DNA from: Dendrolimus kikuchii
Lineage: Eukaryota; Arthropoda; Insecta; Lepidoptera; Lasiocampidae
Direction of reading: 5' to 3'
Length of the DNA: 64,000 nucleotides
Assembly (NCBI GenBank): GCA_019925095.2
Contig: CM034411.1
Coordinates: 7,045,501-7,109,500, forward strand
Positions 1 through 12,064 of this stretch are shown here, piece by piece. The position numbers and the translations under genes were made by a program. The stretch's first letter is position 1. Each line of letters begins with the position of its first letter. The notes below the pieces were generated by a model that was not told the DNA's origin, did no database searches, and was given only the letters and a program-made list of their open reading frames with translations.

Positions 1-955
1 AAGTACTGTACCGTAGCAAGTAAGATATCATAGACTATAAATGTATTAGATATACGAAAAACGATAAAAGAGAAAAAAGAACAAAAAGAAAAAAGAGATA
101 AATTACCGACGACTACATTTATTTAGCCCTCGTTTAGTCTATATGAAAACAGAACAAATCAATATAAAAGATAAAAAAATGAGCTCTGCCCTGAATCATG
201 GCCGAGGAAGGCGAAAAAAAAAGTACTGTAGCGAATTTCACATTTATTGACGACTTTAAGCCAAATGGCAGTAACTTCCTGACAGGAAAACGGATTTATT
301 TCTTTTTTTTATTATAGGTGTGGACAACATCGCTGGTTGCGCCACAAGTAATATTTAGTTATAATTTTATATTTTTAATTAATTTTCTTAGTGGTGTAAT
401 TGTTCGTTGCTCTAAATTAAAAAAAAAAACTATTCTTTATTTTCAAATTCCAGCCTTGAATATAATTATCCTTACGGTTTATTTAATGTTGATATTAGAG
501 GGATCAACCAAATTGAATCAGTTTAGAGGAAAGATACAGAACTAAAAGGACAACGGTATTCAATTACATTGAATGTTTCACGTAGTGTGTATATGGATAA
601 CTGCAGCTTTGGTTGATTAAACTAAATTGAAGTGCAGAAATGATTCGTCCATAACCGGCTTAACATAAAAATGACTAAAACTAAAGCATGCCTGAAACAG
701 TAAACCTAATACAAAACAAACTATGAACAATTGTATTAATTAATTCTGATAAGGCATTACCGCTGTTATTGACATAGCCTATTTGTAAATTAATTTGATT
801 TGTACCGATCTGAGTCACGTTGCCAATAGGTTTTAAGCAGGCGCCACAGGTCCCGCCACGGGACATCTTATTTTGTAATATGGAGGAATAAAGGATACAT
901 TATACCATTGTTGGTACCACAACTATTGGCATTCAGTCAATTCGTTTAATAATCT
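1..955. other. No gene seen
   Basis: AT-rich, with only short random frames. No repeat from elsewhere in the window aligns here by eye. Confidence 0.5.
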
Positions 956-959
956 CAAT

Positions 960-1420
960 CATATAAGTAAATAGAAATGAATCGTAGAAATGTATGTACG
1001 CCCATATCTTGAGAACGACGTTACCGATTTTGATGAAGTTTTTTGTGTGTTTGGGTAGGTCCCCAGATGGTTTAGATTCACATTTGAAGCCGGTAGGTGC
1101 CGCTGAGATCGGTTTCCAGGATCTTCCTAATCTCCTGGATTCACGTAAAAACTACGAGGCCGATTTCAATGCGGTTTTCGTCAATTGACAGCAAATTCTT
1201 AGACTTAAAAATCTGTGCTACTTTTTATCCCGGGAATCCCGCGGGAATTCTCCCGGCAGCGGCTTGAAGTTCTTCGGGTGCATAAAAATTAGCTACTACC
1301 GCCACAGTTTTCACATATCTTACATTCTTTTATATATACTGTGGTACTTTGTGTCCCGGGAATCCTGCGGGAATTTTAAGTCAAGCGTGGACGAAATCGC
1401 GGGCATATCCTAGTATATTA
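960..1420 (+). mobile_element. Helitron-like element
   Basis: Body: cgttaccgattttgatgaag, ttgacagcaaattcttagac, tcccgggaatcccgcgggaa. Ends cgtggacgaaatcgcgggca then tatcCTAG|T, a CTRR end after a small hairpin. Relatives at 30090-30545 and 47740-48395. Confidence 0.6.
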
Positions 1421-1869
1421 TAAAATCTTAATATTTTAATTATCAATGTATGGCTACAAAATAAAAATATTAAGGACTGCTTGCATAACGTTCGCCTTTA
1501 AATAAAATTAGGTAATGATATTAAACTGCCTAAATACGTTTTACACAAAACGTATTGACCGTTCTTTAAACATATTTAGCGGAATATTTTGCGTTGTGTA
1601 AGACACTAATTGTATTTAAGGGTATTAAACACGTTTTGTGTTTCTTAAATAAATTTTAACCACCTTATGCAAACGGCCTAGTCTTCTTAATGTTTTGACC
1701 AAAATAATAAGGTGCCAATCGTTATACTCAGGTGCTAACAATGGTTTAGTTTACCCTATGATATATATTTTTAAACCACTTCTTGCATTTTATTTGTCTT
1801 ACCGATATTAAGTAATGATAATTTTAAATTTCAAAACAATATTTATGAACGTGTTCTAGGTGTGTATTC

Positions 1870-2465
1870 ATCGTCAGCCAATCACAGTTCACTGATGGAC
1901 GTAGGACTTCCTAAGTCGTCGCCACTCATCGCCGGTCCTCCGCCTTCCATCCAGCGCCTACCGGCGATCTTACGTAGGTCGTCAGTCCATCGGGCTGGAG
2001 GGCGTCCCAGTCTCCACTCCAGGGCTCGTTTGCTCCATCGGCTATCGGTCCTGCAACGGCCCACTGTCACTTCAACTTGCTAATTTTGCAAGCTTTGTCG
2101 GTTACCTTGGTTACGGATATCCACATTTCTAATTCTATCCATAGGAGAAAAACTCAACATAGTTTGCTCCATAGTCCGTTGAGCGACTTGGAATTTGCTG
2201 ACCAGTCCTGCCGTCATTGTCTAGGCCTTGTACGGACGAGGCACTGCTCGAAGACTTTCATTTTCAGGCCTTGCGGGATGTTCGATGACAAGACTTGATG
2301 ACGAAACTTACCGAATGCTGCCCGGCTCAACTGAATCTTCCTATTGGCTTCCCCCTCGAAGTTGTGCCTACCTATCTATATTTTCTGTCCTAGGTAGACA
2401 TGTTCCTGTACAATTTCAAGTGCGCCATCGACGTTTATGCGCCTCGGCATGACCTGTTGTATTAA
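1870..2465 (-). pseudogene. RTE-like LINE, C-terminal fragment of reverse transcriptase ORF
   Basis: On the - strand, pieces in three frames: EHVYLGQKI, NRKIQLSRAAFGKFRH, IPQGLKMKVFEQCLV, then ALEWRLGRPPARWTDDLRKI and AGRRWM. These match the usual endonuclease-reverse transcriptase C-terminus ('YVYLGQ', 'GRPPARWTDD', 'AG..W') abundant in insect genomes. Multiple frameshifts; about 200 codons remain. Confidence 0.78.
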
Positions 2466-2734
2466 AATGAAGTAAACATTTGTATTCTGATATAACCGAA
2501 AGGTGCCGAGTCAACTGTAATTTACAGGTTGAATTCGAGTTCAGGACTTTGGTAGCTGACGGACTGCAAAGTTACTTTTTCCATTGTTATGCTTTATGGC
2601 TATAAATAATAGTACATTATGGTAGTAGTGTGTAACATTGGTGATTACCGCCGAGGCACCATTGAGACTCGAGCCGTAGGCGAGGGTCTTAAGAGAGCCG
2701 AGGCCGGTAATCATCAATACACACGTGTATCATA

Positions 2735-3112
2735 CGACGTTTTTCAACACACTTGTGAATAAAATAACAACAAACTCATTTTATTTAGTAGATAAAAAAA
2801 AGTTATATATGAGTGAAAGTTTTATTTATTAAACACGTACGAGTTAAAATTATCTATTTAAATAAGAAGATGCATGAAATGAGCAAGCAATAGGAACATT
2901 AATTTATTTGTTCTATAGAACACGATCTTTTTTTTTTTAATAAAAACTTTTTTAACAACAAAGCAACTCAACCAATAAAATTTAAAAAAAAAATCTATAA
3001 CTCACTAGTGAGTTATAATGTTTTTTACTCACAGTTTGATAATAGGTGTCATTCTGTGCCTAATTGCGGTGACCATAGAACCACTTTATGAGCAAGTGTG
3101 TTGAAAAGGATT
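2735..3112. mobile_element. MITE-like element
   Basis: Inverted ends TTTTCAACACACTTG (2739 onward) and CAAGTGTGTTGAAAA (3094-3108). AT-rich interior without coding. A 22-bp perfect palindrome lies at 2996-3017. The flank 2640-2725 is itself an inverted repeat (ttggtgattaccg / cggtaatcatcaa). Confidence 0.5.
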
Positions 3113-3387
3113 TTTATTCTTTTATTTAGTAGCGCTAAACAAATGGTAACATTTTATACAAAAAAATAAAAATAAATTATAACTGATGCGTAACGGGCAC
3201 AACACAAGTAAATTCGCTTCGCAATTCATAACGTATTAATTTTTATATAGTGTATTATGGTACTAATGTATTCGTTTAAACAAGATGGCGGCGGGGTGCA
3301 GCGCGCCACTTACTATAGCTACTTATATTATGTACTTATACGACAATATCGAAATAATATTATTAACAAAAGTCAAAACTAATATCT

Positions 3388-3690
3388 GTATAGGAACGGG
3401 GAAAAAATACAATTTCCTGCGGCCGGGTGGCCTGTCGTAAGAGGCGACAAAACAACCCACAGCCAGGTGGTAGGGTATTCGCCCGACTGGATGGCTACCA
3501 CCCCTGATCTAGAGTATGCCATCATAACAACCTTGAGTTGTGTTCCGGTAATAGTAACCAGGTTCCAGTCTCCCTTAAGAGAGCAGCAGCGCATTTGTAG
3601 CCTTTTGTATTGCAAATGTCCATAGGCGATGGTAACCACTTTCCAACAATTGGGCCGTCTTCCTCTCTGCTGAACTCATGAAATAAATAA
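3388..3690 (+). repeat. A-tailed retroposon, ~310 bp family (copy 1)
   Basis: Full-length copy of the commonest repeat in the window. Starts near 'ggaacggggaaa', passes 'cggccgggtggcctgtcgtaagaggcga' in pieces, 'ccataggcgatggtaacc', and ends 'ctgaactcatg' plus A-rich tail. Copies share the A-rich end and vary at the other, so I read the family as a SINE-like retroposon, 3' end at the A tail. No clear pol III boxes. Confidence 0.8.
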
Positions 3691-3694
3691 ACAA

Positions 3695-5095
3695 ATATAA
3701 TTTAAAAAATTGTTGCATCTTCTTTTTTTTATCTTATAAATAATTTAGGTATGAAGAAAAATTATATCAACATCTTCTTTATAAATCATTCAATTTGTAT
3801 ATCACAACAATTTTACAATGAATTGAAATAATTAAAGTAGGCCATTATAGTATAAATTAATTCAACGTATTTCACTGCCCTACGTCGGCGTCGCTCGCCT
3901 ATCAGTCCTGACCAGGCGCTATTATGTCCGCCATGTTGGCATAGACAATGCGAGTTCGCTCATCCGTAATTCTTTGTTCATTTTGCCCCATTTGTCTATA
4001 CAAAGTTCCTTTTACAAGTATCCATTGTTTCTTCTAATATCTTTAAAAGTACAGTAGCTAAATGAGGTTTGGAATGAGAATTTGAGAAAGGTCTGCAAAT
4101 ACGTATTCGGGGGATTTAGGTAATTAATGAATTATCTACTCAAGTTACGACGAGGCATTATTTAATATAACCACTCTTGTTGTGGTGGCGACATTTACGT
4201 AATGAAGATGTGAACTTATCCTTCGTAAAGAGAGTAGGCGACTGAATTTTCAGCATATTTTGGGCAATTATAGCACAGAATGGATGTGGAGTGATCACGT
4301 TTTGAATAGGCTACTTATTCTATGATAATCAGAATAATGGTACGAATTGTAAATGAAATTGAATAAGACTGACACACATACATACACACAGATCTTCATC
4401 AATTAACCTGAGCAAGTCTATATGCTAAGGCTTGTAATTAGCAATACTTTTATTTGTATTGTTAATTTATATCGTTATTTGTCTGTCTAAAATAAATAAA
4501 TAGATAGTACAGGTACATTTTCTATGAAACCATTCATATTAATTAAGCAAGCAATTAATGTTTCACAAACAGCAATCGACGCTGACAGCCTGATAAAACT
4601 TTTCATCAAATGTACTTACGGAAATTTGATTAGGAGAGAATTTACTAATTACTTTGTTACTTATCCAAACTTCGGTTCCTACTTTCGACAGATGTGAGCA
4701 AGCTACGTAAATGTAATTTAACGGTAAGAATCGCATTCGATTTAAAATTACAATCGAGTCAACAATCGATTCACTACTTGACTGAACAATCGATTCGTTT
4801 TCTATTGTTTTGAGTCACCTTATTGCTGGTTTCTATACCTTTACTATCCATACAATTGCTAAGGTAAATGCTGGTTAAAATTTGACATAAACTCCATACA
4901 ATAATTCCAATTTTCTACCAATGTTAAAGCAAGACACTGAATCGTAAGATATAGAAACTGCTTTATTCGACTCGATGGCTGGCCGTAGGACCATATTTTT
5001 TTATGAGGGGAGGGTTTCGTTTGCGGGTCTGTAGGATTCGCCACGTTGAAGTGGATCCACCTTCGAGGAAAAATACTACGACCACACGAGTCAGG
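3695..5095. other. No gene seen
   Basis: AT-rich non-coding DNA. Several atcgattc motifs cluster at 4745-4800 without clear structure. The end merges into the GC-rich block at 5100. Confidence 0.45.
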
Positions 5096-5099
5096 GTAC

Positions 5100-5730
5100 A
5101 CACTAAAACCCCTCAGTGTTCTATCCTTCTCCTTATGCTAGGGACACGGGTATAGGGTCAGGCTACTCCACGGGCCCTGGCAAGCGGTGGCCTATAGGCG
5201 GCTTCTTTCTCTCTTTACGTGGGGCTGTCCGTAACTCGCTGTCGGACAACACAATTTTTTTTTTTTTTTACCAGGGGAAATCCGTTTGAGGACTAAGCCG
5301 CGACAAGGGCAGAACCTTGGGGGGATAATTCGCGACCTAGTGTGGGATTCGCCAGATCGGGGGTGGCACTAGCATGCCCAGTCAAAACTGGTGCCATGCT
5401 ATTGCCACTCCCCGGTTAGGGATACCCACTAAAACCCCTGGGTGTTCCGTCCTTCGCCTTATGCCAGGGCTACGGGTATATGACCTAGCCTCTCCGCAGC
5501 CCTGGCAGGCGTGGGCCTCCCGAGGCCACTTCCAGTGCCGGGGGACTACTTTTGTCGCCCAGCATCTTCGAGCTCTCAAGGCGTGGGGCGGTCTGTAACT
5601 CGCCCCACGGGAGGAGAGGTGAGCGCGCGCGGAACACGCCGCGCCCCCATCTCGACGGCATGTGCAGGTGAGTGAGAACCTCTATACCCCAAGAGGCCCC
5701 ACCCGCGCCGCCCGTGTCGGACAACACCAA
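5100..5730. repeat. GC-rich LINE 5'-UTR-like repeat, two tandem modules
   Basis: Two diverged copies (about 5100-5250 and 5415-5730) of a block: cactaaaacccctgggtgtt, ccttcgccttatgccagggc, ccctggcaggcgtgggcctc, then ggggcggtctgtaactcgc. A third copy is at 36880-37215. Marked GC richness against an AT-rich background and tandem duplication suggest a non-LTR 5' UTR; no ORF is attached, so the assignment is tentative. Confidence 0.5.
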
Positions 5731-6406
5731 CCGTAACTCGTAGTTGTAAGTCGCGTCGATTCATCGGCGCGCATCCGTTGTCAAACTCGAAATTATCGAT
5801 ACAATCGAGAGTCATCGAGATGTTTGAACAATGGAAGTAATCGACTTAAAAACCATCGCGCATCCCTAGTGGTACCAACAGTGTTTGACGCGGTGAACGC
5901 ATTATAATATCCCAAAGTTTTTATATTAATGCTGAAGATTTAATATTTGTTTTCGACAGTTTGGATTATTTGGAATATCTTTTGTTCTACAGCCATTTTG
6001 GTAAAAGCGGAAGACAAGAAATCGTCGTACATTAAGCAGTCTTTCTGTCATGATGTCATAGATTTTTTCTCACTAACTATAATAGATCTAGATATATTAA
6101 ATTTAGTAGAAATGTGTATTCTATAAACCGCCGTTGTCTATATTTATATGTATTTTATAAATATGCCGCGCAAGATTGTTGTAATTATGCTAAAGTAAGA
6201 TCTTGTATGGAGTACTACTATTCTCACCTTTGGAACGGCTGAGCTAAATACCAGCTTGAAGTGTCGAAGTCAATTGAGAGAAGAGGCAAGATGTTAATTG
6301 GTAGCGACCAGTCTGTCAATACAAGGCTTCAAAGCTTTGACAGCATTGACACCGGGTGACAGTGTATCGGTATTTTATAGAAGTCATTACGGAATGTGCG
6401 GTTGAA

Positions 6407-6893
6407 CAGGGGCCCAATTCTGCTATTAATACCTCGTCGAAATCGCCGGACTCTGTCATCTCAATCTTAAATTTGCTTGATTTCGGTATTCTGTTAATTC
6501 CAATAGCTTTATAAATCTTCTCTTATTTAATTTTACATACATACATAACTTCACGCCAGTTCCCTTGCGGGGTAGGCACGAACAACAGAGTGCCATTTAG
6601 GCTTATTTAATTATATATTATAATATTTAAAATGTTGGTACCATTTCGATATTCATTTAGGCTGACGCCATTTCTGCTAATGACAATACCAATGTTTTTC
6701 TACTGTTTTTCCGCCGTGACGGTATCGAGAAGGTATTGTGGATTTAGTAGTTAGTACGATTTTTGACACTAAGGCTATGGAATCACGGGCACGCTATTGG
6801 AATTAACAGAATACCGAAATCAGGCAACACTACGATCGAGACGATAGTGTTCGCTGATTTTGACGAGATAGTAAGAGCAGAATTGAGCCCCTG
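6407..6893. mobile_element. Foldback MITE with an inner inverted repeat and nested insertion
   Basis: Ends CAGGGGCCCAATTCTGCT and its complement AGCAGAATTGAGCCCCTG (one mismatch). A second, perfect 30-bp inverted repeat lies inside at 6478-6507 and 6793-6822. No target duplication is visible, so the superfamily is open. The centre holds a ~105-bp repeat (6535-6625) also found inverted at 38105-38205. Confidence 0.72.
6535..6630. repeat. ~105-bp dispersed repeat nested in the MITE
   Basis: atacataacttcacgccagt ... gcgccatttaggcttattt type; its reverse complement is at 38105-38205 (aagcctaaatggcgctctgt ... gaagttatgtatgtatg). Both contain an ACTGGCGTGAAG segment. Confidence 0.6.
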
Positions 6894-7714
6894 GTATGTG
6901 TAGACATCTATAAGGCGATCAGCTCGCGCCCGATGTGTCTTTGTGCCGGGACTTATGCATCCCTTTCAGTCCCGGGTAAGAACGGCCCTGGATTGTATTT
7001 AAATATCTTATTATCGAAATTTAGGCGCCAGTCACAAGAGTTTCACAGTTGAATAAGACGAATAATACATTTATTTACACACAAAATATTCAATTAGCAC
7101 ATTACGTTTACATAACTAATAACGTGACGAACAGACAGACGGGCTCGCAGTCGGTTCATTAGCGGATAGTGTTTGCACTAATATTTAGTGGGGGTTAGAA
7201 ACGTTATTGTTTCATAGGAAAATTCCGTAACAGGTATAATTAATTACCTATCGTTGGCAACACCAGTATTATACTTAAAACTACAGATTTAAGCGTAGAT
7301 TTCTAGTTGAGTTTTATTTCAACTTTTCAATTAGGCTCAATAATGATCACGGGTTCTGTAAAGTGGCCGAAACGTCCAAATAAAAATCAAATAAAATACC
7401 GCGCTTAAGACCGTTAAAAGCTAGTTTTTATTATGTTTACTAGTCGCGAAAACATAAGAAAATATAACATCAGTATTAATTTAAAATTAGAATTAAAAAA
7501 AAATGTTTTTCTCGCATTCGGTCATTTTTTGTAATAAATGGACTTGTGTTTTTTTCATTTTCTCCAAATTTTTTGCCTTAATCAAAGATTCAATGTGATA
7601 AACAACGTTCGTTGCTACTAAGAGTAGATTCTGCACATTTTTGTATATGGTCTTTCAAGCCGGATTTGAACCAGCGACCTATAAAAATATTGTTTTATTG
7701 AATTTCGCATAATT

Positions 7715-7893
7715 TTTTTTTATTACAGCAGACAGGCAGACGGCCGATTTGATGGAAAGCGGTTACCATCGCCTATGGACATTTGCAACACCAAAGGTGC
7801 TACAAATGCGCTGCTGCTCTCTTAACTTAGGTTCCAGTCTCCCGACTGGAACCTGGTCACTAGTGCTGGAACACAACTTAAGGTTGTATTAAG
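7715..7893 (-). repeat. A-tailed retroposon, 5'-truncated copy
   Basis: Keeps the A-rich end (tttttttattaca) and about 165 bp. Contains a perfect 11-bp inverted repeat absent from other copies (7829-7854). Confidence 0.75.
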
Positions 7894-8038
7894 GAACGGA
7901 CAAGCATGTTTTCTAATAACTTATCTAGGTAATCTATTTTAAAATATAAATCATACTAGCATTAAAACTGTATATAAAAACAGTGTTCCCAGACTACGGC
8001 CACTTTTAGAGAACGTACCCAAAAAGCTGGCAATTTAT

Positions 8039-8571
8039 TGTTACGAGTTAGCGGGACTCGAATTAAAATGCCGTTAGAATGATTACAGAGTTTATTAGAA
8101 CTATACAAACACGTATAACACAGGTACAAATATAACCGAACACAACAAATCCAAACATAATGCAGAAGGTCGTAATTTAATAAAACGCGCAAAGTCCGCC
8201 ACCATTAGATTCCCGAATGTACACACGTCACGCCCGTATCGTAGTCGTAGCTCAACTGCCTCCTCTCTCAATCAGCCCGTCGTTTTATACTTCACAAATG
8301 CGAATGTGCCCGCCCGGCAACGTCCACACAATTTCCTAATAATCGTAATCCGCACACCTGGCTAATGATGCAGCCACAACCGGCCGTAAACGAGTACAGT
8401 GGAACAATCGGCTGTTCTTTACAATAACTATAAACGTATGCCAATAAATAAGTGTACAAAAGAAGACGATCATAAAAGGATTACAACCAGTTCAAATGCC
8501 GACAGGTAATAAAATGTGCGTTTACAGATTTGTACGTGGAATTTGTCTTTGTCGGGGCCTAGGTTGTAACA
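8039..8571 (-). mobile_element. Solo LTR, same family (copy D)
   Basis: 533 bp in reverse orientation (tgttacgagttag on the left, cctaggttgtaaca on the right). Right flank gtat, left flank ttat. Same internal landmarks as copies A-C. Confidence 0.83.
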
Positions 8572-8834
8572 GTATGTACATATATTACTTGAAATTTTTT
8601 TTATTAATTAAACATATTACTACAATAAACCGAATTAAAATTAATGGGCTCCGCTTGCTACTAAACTTAATGCGGATATTTAACTTAGGCTTTCAGCTCA
8701 TAATATAGTGTATTAAACCGAAGTAGACTTTACTTTGTTTATAGTTTATTTTAATTTTGTTTTTTATTCTCAATCTTGTTTCGGTCTTTTTATTGAAGTA
8801 CTTTTAAATTGTCTTTTTTGTATTCGGGTTTTTG

Positions 8835-9060
8835 ATTTTTTTTTGTATCTATGTTACGCGACTTCGCCGTCAATTCTGGACTGATTGTGACTAACTGACT
8901 TACCTGAGGTGGTACCATTGTCACCAAGTCAGGATCTGATGAGTGGATCCCAGGTAAATCTAGAGCAACCGTCTAATGTTATAGACACAAACCACTAGTT
9001 TCATATATCTTTTGCTAAAGCTATTCAAGTATTTATGTAAATAACCAATAGAAAAAAAAT
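8835..9060. repeat. 'cgacttcaaaaagga' family repeat
   Basis: gttacgcgacttcgccgtca, aagtcaggatctgatgagtg, aaagctattcaagtatttat; a matching right end (tactttgaaatcggctttgg) lies at 9798, so the element may span to about 9825 with other repeats nested in it. Confidence 0.5.
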
Positions 9061-9170
9061 GTATGTGTGTGCAGTTCACACGTAGTAGAAGAAGAACAAA
9101 GTGCGACAAGGGTGGAAGGGATTCTGCATTTCGTATAGTCACATTTCATGTAATATACCGTTATAATATA

Positions 9171-9416
9171 CTAGCTTCTGCCCGCGACTTCGTCCGCGTG
9201 GAATAGTTAAAAAAAAGTAAGTTAAAAAACACCCCGATTTTGAAACATTCTTCATTGGTGCTCCGCTCCTATTGGTCTTAGCGTGATGATATATAGCCTA
9301 TAGCCTTCCTCGATAAATGGGCTATCTAACACCGAAATAATTTTTAAAATCAGACCAGAAGTTCCTGAGGTTAGCGCGTTCAAGCAAACAAACAAACTCT
9401 TCAGCTTTATATATTA
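9171..9416 (-). mobile_element. Non-autonomous Helitron (Lep1-like)
   Basis: On the - strand: ctaatatataaagctgaaga, gaacgcgctaacctcaggaa, atagcccatttatcgaggaa, then ccacgcggacgaagtcgcgg, gcagaagCTAG. The CCGCG/CGCGG stem before CTAG is the Helitron 3' end. Inserted in a repeat whose empty form is at 28930-29200. Confidence 0.78.
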
Positions 9417-10384
9417 GTAAATATAAGATATAAGCTTTAAAACACGAAATTTGAAGTATTAACGAAAAACTCCAAAACATTTCCAACTCTATCTGTATGA
9501 GCATAGTGTTGAAATGATTAAATATAATGTATTCTATCTCATTCTCTCGCAGACTTAGTTCTATAGATGTCTGTGTTTATCTCTTTTTAGTTTCAAAAGA
9601 CAACGATTCTAAAAAAGTTTCACTTCAAAAACATTTTAACAAAAATCAGAACCGACTTCAAAGTAAAAATCATAATAAATAGAAATAAAACATAAACATA
9701 ACATAAAAAACATATAAAAATTACTATATTTATGCATATTTGTTTTTTTTTTTACTTGACACCGAATTCAAGATGTAGAAAATTTTTTTTTGCTTCTTAC
9801 TTTGAAATCGGCTTTGGTTTTTGTTACAATATTTTATCTGGCAAAACCAACTTATAAGAAATCTTCAACATAAAAACCTTCCCCCATCAAAAAAGATGGA
9901 TGGACGTCACATATCTTTCCTCTCCAATATTTTCCCTTTGCTTGAACGAAGATTAAAGTAGGTCCGCACTTAACATGACCCGAATATATTCGAGAGCTCA
10001 ATCCGTTTCGAATGAACCCTAGAATTAATTTATATAGATCTTATGTAATAAACCTTTGAGTTCACTTTCATTTGGCAGGCTTTCGAGGAAAAATGCCTTG
10101 CAAAAGCTAAAACAAATTAGGGAGTAAAGTGTGGTGGATTTTTCGTGGTACATGAGTTTTGTTATTCTAGAGGTTGAAGTGATGTATAACCGTGCAAGAA
10201 CATCACTAAAAAAGACCATAGCTCTGTGAAATTCGTTAATCTTAAAACTTATTAAACCTTACGTAGCTAGATGCCGCTACAGATTACATTGATTCTTTTT
10301 TATAAAATTACTTTTTGGCAACAACAGAATCATTATGAAATCGTCATTTTCTGTCATTTGTTACACTCATTTTTTTCAAAAACT

Positions 10385-10475
10385 AATTTTTTTTATTGCA
10401 GGAGTTCAGCAGACAGGCAGATGGCCCGATTTGATGGAAAGCGGGTACCATCGCCTATGGACATTGGAATTGCAA
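10385..10475 (-). repeat. A-tailed retroposon, short 5'-truncated copy
   Basis: Only the last 75 bp (cagcagacaggcagatggcc ... catcgcctatggacatt) plus the A/T tail. Confidence 0.75.
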
Positions 10476-10479
10476 ATAT

Positions 10480-11175
10480 AGAAAGAAATATTAGAGACAG
10501 ATTCTATACAATACGTGTAAAGGGGTTTAAAGTTTTTGTTCGAACTAAGTTCCTTATATAATTATCACAAACGTCCCTGTTATCTTTATTTTTCCACGGA
10601 ACCATAAAGAAAGCAATTAATCGAAAATACCCCATATCTGAAAAGCTACTCAATGGATATTGCGTAAACCAATTTTCGTTAAGTCTTTTACAAGATCTAT
10701 CTTTTTACCCCATTTGTTTTAAATCAAATCAATCAAAATTTTTAAAGTTATAAGGTTAAAACTAAAGTGTAGTGTGCTTAATAAAGAACACATGAACAAT
10801 GTGTCTTCCCCTTAATAGAGTGCTAATGGACACTTCTAGTTTGGATACTTCTAGTTCATTTAGGTTATATTAGATTAGATGGTAATATTAATGTGGTATT
10901 TTTAAATACAACATCTATGCGAAAATAATATAAGGTAATTACCAAGTGAAACCTAAATTAACATTTGCCAGACTATTTAAGTAATAAAGATATCGCTAAT
11001 TTAGCAACATTCGATGTGCATAGAGGAGGCCTATTTCGACAAATTTATTTATTTCTTCCTTACGTCATCGAGTAACCAAAATAAACAACACATTTTATTG
11101 TATTTACATAAAAGCCGTTTTTTCTAAATAAATATGGCCTTGATAAGTAAATATAAACAATGTAATATGTAGATA
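10480..11175. other. Upstream region of the M13 gene, no gene seen
   Basis: AT-rich and free of the window's usual repeats; it would hold any proximal regulatory sites, but no specific motif stands out. Confidence 0.4.
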
Positions 11176-11178
11176 GGG

Positions 11179-11213
11179 TATATAAAATAATGAATCTTGT
11201 CTTGCGTTCATTT
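11179..11213 (+). promoter_or_regulatory. Candidate core promoter (TATA box and initiator) of the M13 gene
   Basis: TATAAAA starts at 11181. TCATTT at 11208-11213 matches the arthropod initiator TCAKTY, with its A at 11210, 29 bp downstream of the TATA start, the normal spacing. Further TCAGT-like initiators follow at about 11245-11255. This would give a 5' UTR of about 855 nt if no upstream intron exists. No transcript evidence is available. Confidence 0.4.
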
Positions 11214-12064
11214 CTATGCGCAGGCGCAGCTCAGACCGCGTCTCAGTCTCAGTTGTGCGTAACATACGCACACCCGCGTTGCAATTAAAATATACCTACT
11301 TATAATTATGTTAACGGAATGGACATGTAAACAAACGGTTTTATTTTTTAACATTATATAAATAATTAAACCCGTGTGCTTAACAATTATTAATTAAAGT
11401 ATTGTATGATATATTATGTGATAAATATCTAGAATTGTATTATAATTTAAACGTAAGAAGTTTTAAGTGGATATTTAACAACGTTAACGAATAAAAACGA
11501 TTTCAAAAGTGTTGAAATTAATTAAAACTTTTCTACGAAGATCTTCGTTTCAATTTCTGTTATTGAAACTCCGGATACTGAAGCTACGAGAAACGTTTCA
11601 AACTTTCCAAAAGTTTTGAACCATAAAAGTGCTGTGCGATCTTTATTTGCTGTATAGAAACCAGAAGTGCTACGCAAGAATAACAGCTGTGAATCTTAAA
11701 ATGGTTTTGTAATAAAATATATAATTTTAAACAAATAAATGAAGGTGAAGAAGTATATGATAATCTTATTTTAGGGTTCAGAAGAGATAACAAACTAGCG
11801 TATACTATTTGCAAAGAAATTATAATTGAAGGAGTAAATTTAAAGAAAATTTTAAGTAAGACGAATAATTATCTGATTGTTATCTATGACGAAGAACCGG
11901 TTAGTATACATACTGTTATAATAGTTACAATAGAATTATTTATGAGCGTAGAAATATCAAAACCTTCTTATTTTTTAATTTCAAGTAGAACAATTGATTC
12001 AGAGGAAGTGAACGTGTACATTTGTATGTTTTTAAATAAACCAGCAATTGAATAAATATTAGAA
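11210..12064 (+). other. Probable 5' UTR of the M13 gene
   Basis: An AT-rich, repeat-poor stretch between the candidate initiator and the ATG, which is unusual here because most non-coding DNA in the window is transposon. It contains several upstream ATGs with short frames. It could equally hide an unrecognised 5' intron. Confidence 0.35.

Noticed and set aside
5374..5815. Several overlapping frames in the GC-rich block
   Set aside because: Open on both strands because stops are rare in GC-rich sequence; it is repeated DNA with no domain.
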